Source of the DNA: an uncultured Pseudorhodobacter sp.
GTDB lineage: Bacteria; Pseudomonadota; Alphaproteobacteria; Rhodobacterales; Rhodobacteraceae
NCBI GenBank assembly: GCA_945952425.1
Contig: CAMFIX010000242.1
Span: forward strand, 1-5,313
Reading direction: 5' to 3'
Length of the DNA stretch: 5,313 bases
Shown: piece after piece, positions 1 to 3,518 of the stretch
Layout: every line of letters begins with the position of its first letter
Numbering within the stretch: position 1 is the first letter of the stretch
The notes under the pieces: generated by a model
Seen by the model: only the letters and a program-made list of their open reading frames with translations
Databases searched by the model: none
What the model was told of the DNA's origin: nothing
Program-made: the position numbers and the translations under genes

Positions 1-2
1 AC

Positions 3-467
3 CTTCTCCTCTGTAGCATGAGCAGATTTTCACTGGGTCGATACACCGACAAGCTGTTCAAGGCGCGCGACGGAAAGGCGGATGCCTGCCTGGCCTATCG
101 TACCGATGGCCGCGTCGTGGAAATCGACGGCGATTACACCGAGACGCTGGCGCGGCTGAAGGCCAATCCGCATGGCGTGGGCGTCTTCGGCCTGTCCTTC
201 TACGAGAACAATGCCGACAAGCTGAAGGTGGCGAGCTTCCAGGGCGTCGTGCCCTCGAAAGAGACGATCGCCGCGGGCAAATATGCGATCTCGCGGCCGC
301 TTTACATCTACGTCAAGACGCAGAACTACGGCGTCGTGCCGGGGCTGAAGGAATTCGCGCAGTTCTTCGTCTCGGACGAGATGGCGGGCGCCGGTGGGCC
401 CCTGGAAAGCTATGGGCTGGTCGTCGATCCCAAGCTGTCGGCCGCGCAGGCCAAGCTGACCAACTGA
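3..467 (+). CDS. pstS: Phosphate ABC transporter substrate-binding protein, C-terminal part (5' incomplete)
   Basis: The protein looks like the C-terminal lobe of a periplasmic phosphate-binding protein that delivers phosphate to the PstCAB importer. Counting from the ATG at 18, family-typical segments are YRTDG (27-31), GVGVFGLSFYENN (53-65), a VVPSKETIAAG stretch (76-86), SRPLYIYVK (91-99) and VPGLKEF (107-113), and it ends near the usual PstS C-terminus. Full PstS proteins are roughly 320-350 residues with a signal peptide. Only about 150 residues are here, the frame is open back to position 3, and no ribosome site precedes the ATG at 18, so that ATG is probably internal. The first 60 bases are about 48% GC against about 68% in the next 60, and residues 1-20 do not look like PstS. 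The fragment may therefore be cut by a rearrangement rather than only by the window edge. No pstC follows downstream. The family call is firm; intactness is unknown. Confidence 0.8.
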   Translation, partial: LLLCSMSRFSLGRYTDKLFKARDGKADACLAYRTDGRVVEIDGDYTETLARLKANPHGVGVFGLSFYENNADKLKVASFQGVVPSKETIAAGKYAISRPLYIYVKTQNYGVVPGLKEFAQFFVSDEMAGAGGPLESYGLVVDPKLSAAQAKLTN

Positions 468-498
468 GGCCAGGGCCATAATTCTGCCCAGAAGCCGC

Positions 499-527
499 GG
501 CATCCTCCGGGTCATTCGGAGGATGTC
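499..527 (+). promoter_or_regulatory. Hairpin enclosing the Shine-Dalgarno of the 528 gene
   Basis: CATCCTCCG (501-509) is the exact reverse complement of CGGAGGATG (517-525), with a 7-base loop. A G-U pair (500/526) and a G-C pair (499/527) extend the stem to 11 pairs. The right arm contains the GGAGG ribosome site (518-522), 5 bases before the ATG at 528. If the stem forms, the ribosome site is buried up to the base before the start codon. A CATAAT hexamer (477-482), a 5/6 match to the -10 consensus, could start a short leader that includes the whole hairpin, but its -35 partner is poor. No T-run follows, so a terminator is unlikely. The inverted repeat is seen directly; a role in translation control is inference. 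Confidence 0.5.
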
Positions 528-2072
528 ATGCGTTTCAAACCCCTTTTCCTTCTGGCCTTTGGACTTTTCGCCCAGGCCGCTGCGGCCGATGCCCCGGCCG
601 AAGCCCGCGATGCCTTCCGCGCCGAGGTCCGCGCGCAGGACCGCGCGGGTGTCCTCGCCGCGCTCGATGCCGCCGAGGCGCTGGATGCCACCGGCGATCC
701 CTGGCATGTGCGCAACCTTTACGCGACCTTCGCCGATATGGAGCCGGGCGTCGATGCCTTCACCGCCGCCTGGGCCGAGGCCGCGCCGCGCGATGCAAGG
801 GCGCTGGCGGCGCGGGGCTGGTTCCTGTGGCGTCAGGGCTGGGTCTGGCGCGGTGGCGAGTATGCCGAACGCACCTGGCCCGAAAAGCTGCAGAGGGCGC
901 AGGATCTTCACCTGCAGGCGATGCAGCTGATGCAGCGCGCCTATGCCTTGCAGCCCGATTTCCTGCCGGCCTCCGATGGCATCCTGCAGCTGGCGCGCAA
1001 CACCGGCGCGCAGGACGACCTGGTGCCGGTCGTGCTGCAGGCGGTGATGGCGTCGCGGCCGAACCACCAGAGCCTGATGCTGGCGATGCCCGGCCTTGCC
1101 CGGCAATGGGGCGGCGCGCCCGAGGCCGTCGGCGCCTTCTGCGACGCCTATGCGCCGCTGATCCACGCCGACCCGCCCTATACGCCTGCCACCTGCCGGA
1201 TCGAGGCGGTCTATTCCTATTTCTCCAACGGCCCCGAGCGGACCGCCGCCCGGCTGGCCCTCGCCGCCGACGACAGCCCCTATCTGGACGGGCTGCGCAG
1301 GCAAGAGCTGATGACCGGCGCCCTGCCGCAGGACCAGGCCATCGCGGCGCTGGAGCGTATCCGGGCCACCCGCCCGCTGGACCGCGACGAGGCCGAGCTT
1401 TGGGACCAGTTGCACACGCCGCCCGGAGAGATCTTGCAAAGCGTGGCCTATCCCCAGGCGGTCCGCGACGCGGTGGCGCAGCACCGGCGCTGGGCGATCA
1501 ATGTGCCGCTGGACCCCACGACCTTCGACCAGCTTTGGGGCGACCTGCACGAGGATGAAAGGGTCAACAATGCGCCCTATCCCGCGGACGAGATGATCGC
1601 CCGGGCCAAGGCGATCCTGGCGGTCTTTCCGCAAGACCCGATGACGCTGTCGCATCTGGGCGACGATACCGTGCTGTACGGCGGGCCCGGGCTTTCGGCG
1701 CTGGACCGGATCGTGGCGGCCGAGCCTTATTTCGAGGCCTCCATCGTCTACAGTCTGCATGACGCCGCCCGGTTGCGGGTGGCGATGAAGCCCAAGCTGA
1801 ACCTGCTTTTGGCCGACGAGAACCGGATGCACCCAACGGCCGATGACCAGCTGCCGCCCCGGATGCGCGCGGCGCTGGAGGACGCCCTGATCTGCCCGGC
1901 GCTGCGTCAGGTCAAGCTGTTGCAGGCTGTCTGCCTGCGCGATGGCGCGGACTATTGCCTGCCGCGCCAATTGCACGACCCAAGCGCGCTAGAGATGTTG
2001 CTGAGGCGGGGCAGCGCCTGCCCGGCAGCGCTGACCGATGATGTCGAGACGCTGATCTACCTGCCGGGCTGA
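528..2072 (+). CDS. Exported helical-repeat protein, DUF4034-like, function unknown
   Basis: This 514-residue protein has a clear signal peptide: a basic start (MRFK), a hydrophobic core (residues 5-19) and a likely cleavage after AAA at about residue 20. The mature part is alanine-rich and mostly helical, in the style of TPR-like repeats. The segment RGWFLWRQGWVWRGG (96-110), the following helix pair, and a later RQWGG (192-196) resemble the DUF4034 family, whose function I do not know; the match is from memory. There are six cysteines (205, 223, 456, 469, 477, 498), four of them in the last 60 residues, which would allow disulfides in the periplasm. No catalytic motif was recognised. The start is set by GGAGG (518-522) at 5-base spacing. 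It lies 60 bases after the PstS-like gene on the same strand, with a hairpin over its ribosome site, so it need not be co-regulated with that gene. The ORF and its export are well supported; the family is tentative. Confidence 0.85.
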   Translation: MRFKPLFLLAFGLFAQAAAADAPAEARDAFRAEVRAQDRAGVLAALDAAEALDATGDPWHVRNLYATFADMEPGVDAFTAAWAEAAPRDARALAARGWFLWRQGWVWRGGEYAERTWPEKLQRAQDLHLQAMQLMQRAYALQPDFLPASDGILQLARNTGAQDDLVPVVLQAVMASRPNHQSLMLAMPGLARQWGGAPEAVGAFCDAYAPLIHADPPYTPATCRIEAVYSYFSNGPERTAARLALAADDSPYLDGLRRQELMTGALPQDQAIAALERIRATRPLDRDEAELWDQLHTPPGEILQSVAYPQAVRDAVAQHRRWAINVPLDPTTFDQLWGDLHEDERVNNAPYPADEMIARAKAILAVFPQDPMTLSHLGDDTVLYGGPGLSALDRIVAAEPYFEASIVYSLHDAARLRVAMKPKLNLLLADENRMHPTADDQLPPRMRAALEDALICPALRQVKLLQAVCLRDGADYCLPRQLHDPSALEMLLRRGSACPAALTDDVETLIYLPG

Positions 2073-2076
2073 GGCC

Positions 2077-2185
2077 TCACCACAGGCAAAGCCCCCAGGC
2101 CGCGCCGGTGGCGATCACCGGCAGCACCCAGGCGGCGGCGCAGCCAAAGGACGGTATTCCACAACCGGCGCAGCTCTTGGATCAT
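2077..2185 (-). CDS. Candidate small membrane protein ORF, apparently frameshifted
   Basis: On the minus strand an ATG at 2185 follows a strong GGAGG (complement of 2194-2198) at 8-base spacing and opens MIQELRRLWNTVLWLRRR. In this frame the ORF runs on to 2057, overlapping the convergent 528-2072 gene, with an arginine-rich tail and many T-ending codons. The adjacent frame, covering the same DNA to a TGA at complement 2077-2079, reads WVLPVIATGAAWGLCLW, a plausible membrane helix with nearly all third positions G or C. Third-position GC is about 83% in the first frame before the switch and about 94% in the second frame after it. Losing one base, for example in the TTT run (AAA at 2146-2148 on the plus strand), would give a single-helix protein of about 35 residues ending 4 bases from the neighbour's stop. 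Whether this is a broken gene, a sequence error or chance is open. No function is proposed. Confidence 0.35.
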
Positions 2186-2275
2186 CTTCCCGGCCTCCCC
2201 CGGGGGCCGCGCAACTTTCGCCGGGCAGAGTGTCACCCATAGGCTTTGAACGGTGTGCTTCAACTGTTCCGTCGC

Positions 2276-2290
2276 GCACAGTCACTGTGC
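2276..2290. promoter_or_regulatory. 15-base odd palindrome, possible operator
   Basis: GCACAGT (2276-2282) and ACTGTGC (2284-2290) are perfect reverse complements around a single C. This is the shape expected of a dimeric regulator's site. It lies in the gene-poor stretch, about 215 bases before the first DUF1344-like start and about 90 bases upstream of the small minus-strand ORF, so either could be the target. It does not match the alphaproteobacterial LexA direct repeat or the FNR/CRP-type TTGAT-N4-ATCAA pattern. A regulatory role is inference. Confidence 0.3.
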
Positions 2291-2339
2291 TGAGCCAGAA
2301 TTAGCGCATTGAAATCGCAGGGTTTTCAAGCATGTTCAC

Positions 2340-2446
2340 GGGGGCGTGATCGCCCTTGTGCGGCGGATCGTCGCCCCCCAGATCGGGTTGGCAAGGCAGG
2401 GAAATGCCGGATCAGACAAAGATCGACGCGACATTTCCGGACTGCC
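2340..2446 (+). promoter_or_regulatory. Two consecutive imperfect stem-loops upstream of the DUF1344-like pair
   Basis: The first stem pairs GGGGGCG (2340-2346) with CGCCCCC (2372-2378), GATC (2348-2351) with GATC (2366-2369) and GCC (2352-2354) with GGC (2362-2364). That is 14 Watson-Crick pairs with small bulges around a 7-base loop. The second pairs GGCAG (2395-2399) with CTGCC (2442-2446) and GGAAATG (2400-2406) with CATTTCC (2432-2438), with a 3-base bulge and a 25-base loop that itself holds a GATC/GATC mini-stem. Neither is followed by a T-run. They end about 60 bases before the ATG at 2505, so they could form a structured leader or a small RNA. I recognised no known riboswitch class, and the transcript start is unknown. 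Confidence 0.3.
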
Positions 2447-2504
2447 CCGCAAGCCGCCGCCCCGATGCGAACAGAAACGGGCGGCACCCAAAATGGAGAT
2501 CAAA

Positions 2505-2762
2505 ATGATCCGCAAAAGCATCCTTTTCGCCGCCGCCATCGCGACCGTCGCCGCGGGCTCGGCCTTCGCCGGAACGCAAGTCACCGGCACCGTGTCGAAG
2601 ATCGACGCGCCCCAGGGCTATGTCTGGCTGGACAACGGCACCCGTTACGACGTGGGCTCCGACTTCGCCCATACCGTGCTGCCCGGCAATGCCGTCAGCC
2701 TGATCGTGGTGCAGAACGGCACCGCCCAAGACGTGCTGAGCGCCGCGCCGGCTGGCCTCTGA
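2505..2762 (+). CDS. Small secreted DUF1344-like protein, copy 1
   Basis: This is an 85-residue exported protein of unknown function. A signal peptide (MIRKS basic start, hydrophobic core at about residues 6-19) ends in SAFA, giving cleavage near residue 22 and a mature domain of about 63 residues. The mature part has the order expected of DUF1344: V-x-G-x-V-x-x-I-D, then YVWLDNGTRYDV, a short DFA segment, and a late PGNAVSLIVV strand, suggesting a small all-beta fold. It has no cysteine and no visible catalytic residue. The frame is open further upstream, to an ATG at 2346, but GGAG (2495-2498) sits 6 bases before the ATG at 2505 and the signal peptide begins there, which fixes the start. 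A second copy follows 34 bases later and is probably co-transcribed. Export is firm; the family name rests on pattern memory. Confidence 0.85.
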   Translation: MIRKSILFAAAIATVAAGSAFAGTQVTGTVSKIDAPQGYVWLDNGTRYDVGSDFAHTVLPGNAVSLIVVQNGTAQDVLSAAPAGL

Positions 2763-2796
2763 TCCCCCAATCCCAACCGAAAAACAGGAGACTATC

Positions 2797-3051
2797 ATGA
2801 TCCGCAAAACCATCCTCTTCGTCGCCCTCGCCACCACGCTGGCCGCCGGCGGCGCCTTCGCCTCGACCAAGGTGTCGGGCAATGTGACCCAGGTCGATGC
2901 GCCGATGGGCTATGTCTGGCTGGACGGCGTGCGCTATGACGTCGGCCACGACTTCGCCGCCGGCGTGACCCCGGGCAATGCGGTGGAGCTGATCACCGTG
3001 CAGAACGGCACCGCCAACGACGTGGTCCATGCCTCCCACGCCGGGTTCTGA
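2797..3051 (+). CDS. Small secreted DUF1344-like protein, copy 2
   Basis: This 84-residue paralogue of the preceding gene has a signal peptide (MIRKT start, hydrophobic core, GAFA cleavage near residue 22) and a mature domain of about 62 residues. By hand alignment the two mature domains share about 41 of 63 positions, with YVWLD, RYDVG, PGNAV and VQNGTA kept in both. It lacks one residue of the first copy in the WLDNG turn. It has four histidines in the mature part (one after RYDVG, one at VPH-equivalent VVH, one in SHAG) where copy 1 has one; whether this matters is unknown. AGGAG (2786-2790) with a 6-base spacer sets the start at 2797. It is the last gene before the terminator at 3074-3103. 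The two copies probably form one transcript and act in the periplasm or outside the cell. Confidence 0.85.
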   Translation: MIRKTILFVALATTLAAGGAFASTKVSGNVTQVDAPMGYVWLDGVRYDVGHDFAAGVTPGNAVELITVQNGTANDVVHASHAGF

Positions 3052-3073
3052 ACTCTGCCACGCTTCGGCCACC

Positions 3074-3103
3074 AGGGGCTCCTTCGGGAGCCCCTTTATT
3101 TTT
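3074..3103 (+). terminator. Intrinsic terminator after the DUF1344-like pair
   Basis: GGGGCTCC (3075-3082) pairs perfectly with GGAGCCCC (3087-3094) around a TTCG tetraloop, and A3074-T3095 adds a ninth pair. TTTATTTTT (3095-3103) follows. It begins 22 bases after the stop of the second DUF1344-like gene. For the convergent minus-strand gene the same stem lies immediately after its stop codon but has no T-run in that direction, so it is strong for plus-strand transcription and at best weak for the other. Confidence 0.93.
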
Positions 3104-3464
3104 GCCCGGCCAGCTTCTCCACCGCCAGGATCGCCCGGACCGAGGTCACCACATGGGCAAAGCGGTCGCCGCCGAGGTTGACCCCGCCATACCAGCGCGT
3201 CACCACGACGATGCGGCCCCGCGTCCCCTCGCGCTCCAGCATCTTCAGGATGACCGCGCCTGCCCCCGCCTCGCCGTCGTCGTCCTTCAGCGCGCGCCCA
3301 TCGGCCAGCACAGCGGCCCAGGTGTTATGCGTGGCCTTGGCGAATTTCTTGTGGCTTTTCAGCGTGGCGAGGAAGACCTTGATCGCGGCCTCGTCCGCCA
3401 CCTCGCCCGCACTGGCGGCATAGCGCGAGCCGCGGTCGCGCACCGTATCCATGATCTGCAACAT
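3096..3464 (-). CDS. IMPACT/UPF0029 (YigZ N-terminal) family protein, single-domain form
   Basis: This 122-residue cytoplasmic protein matches the N-terminal domain of the YigZ/IMPACT family. Visible signatures are AxxHNTW (44-49, starting ATHNTW), DDDGEAGAG (61-69) and VVVTRWYGGVNLG (86-98), in the family order and spacing. YigZ-type proteins are usually about 200 residues with a second DUF1949 domain; here the protein stops after the first domain. Eukaryotic IMPACT inhibits GCN2, but the bacterial role is not settled, so none is assigned. The ATG at 3464 has only a weak G-rich stretch upstream, and an ATG at 3452 (residue 5) is an alternative start. The TAA stop (complement 3096-3098) sits inside the T-tract of the facing terminator. 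It is divergent from hrpB, 54 bases away. Confidence 0.88.
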   Translation of the reverse strand: MLQIMDTVRDRGSRYAASAGEVADEAAIKVFLATLKSHKKFAKATHNTWAAVLADGRALKDDDGEAGAGAVILKMLEREGTRGRIVVVTRWYGGVNLGGDRFAHVVTSVRAILAVEKLAGQK

Positions 3465-3518
3465 GCCCCGACCCTAGCAGCGCCTTGCGCGGGCCGGAAG
3501 CCCCGGCCATAAGGCCTC
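3465..3518. promoter_or_regulatory. Short divergent intergenic region (IMPACT gene / hrpB)
   Basis: These 54 bases must supply the start signals of both divergent genes unless hrpB is transcribed from within the IMPACT gene. GGCCGG (3492-3497) and CCGGCC (3503-3508) form a 6-base inverted repeat just before the weak AAGG ribosome site of hrpB (3511-3514). No clear -35/-10 pair is visible on either strand. Confidence 0.3.

Larger units (their letters stand above)
2505..3051 (+). repeat. Tandem gene duplication (DUF1344-like pair)
   Basis: The two coding regions are similar over their full length at the DNA level as well as in protein. Both open with ATGATCCGCAAAA, and both carry GTGCAGAACGGCACCGCC at the same point near the 3' end (about 2710 and 2998). 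The intergenic spacer is only 34 bases. About two thirds identity in the mature protein points to an old rather than a recent duplication. Confidence 0.8.

Noticed and set aside
523..930. An open frame starting at the ATG at 523, 5 bases before the chosen start
   Set aside because: It is Arg/Pro/Ser-rich with no domain, and the ATG lies inside the ribosome-site hairpin directly after GGAGG. The 528 frame has a signal peptide and runs 514 codons.
30..1976. A 648-codon open frame on the minus strand opposite the PstS-like and DUF4034-like genes
   Set aside because: It spans two well-supported plus-strand genes and their gap. Its translation is rich in Arg, Gly, Gln and His with no domain pattern, as expected of an antisense shadow in GC-rich DNA.
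2197..2206. The CCCCCGGGGG palindrome as an operator or terminator
   Set aside because: It has no loop or T-run, is expected by chance in GC-rich DNA, and part of it serves as the ribosome site of the small minus-strand ORF.
2249..2270. A GGAAC...CGTT pair on the minus strand, resembling an EcfG general-stress promoter
   Set aside because: The spacer is 13 bases, while the EcfG consensus needs about 16-17.
2346..2504. An N-terminal extension of 53 residues on the first DUF1344-like gene, starting at the ATG at 2346
   Set aside because: The extension would place the signal peptide internally and lies over the stem-loops. A good ribosome site and the signal peptide both start at 2505, as in the paralogue.
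3102..3512. A 136-codon plus-strand open frame across the IMPACT gene
   Set aside because: It is antisense to a clear family member and starts inside the terminator. Its translation is Arg/His/Pro-rich without a domain.
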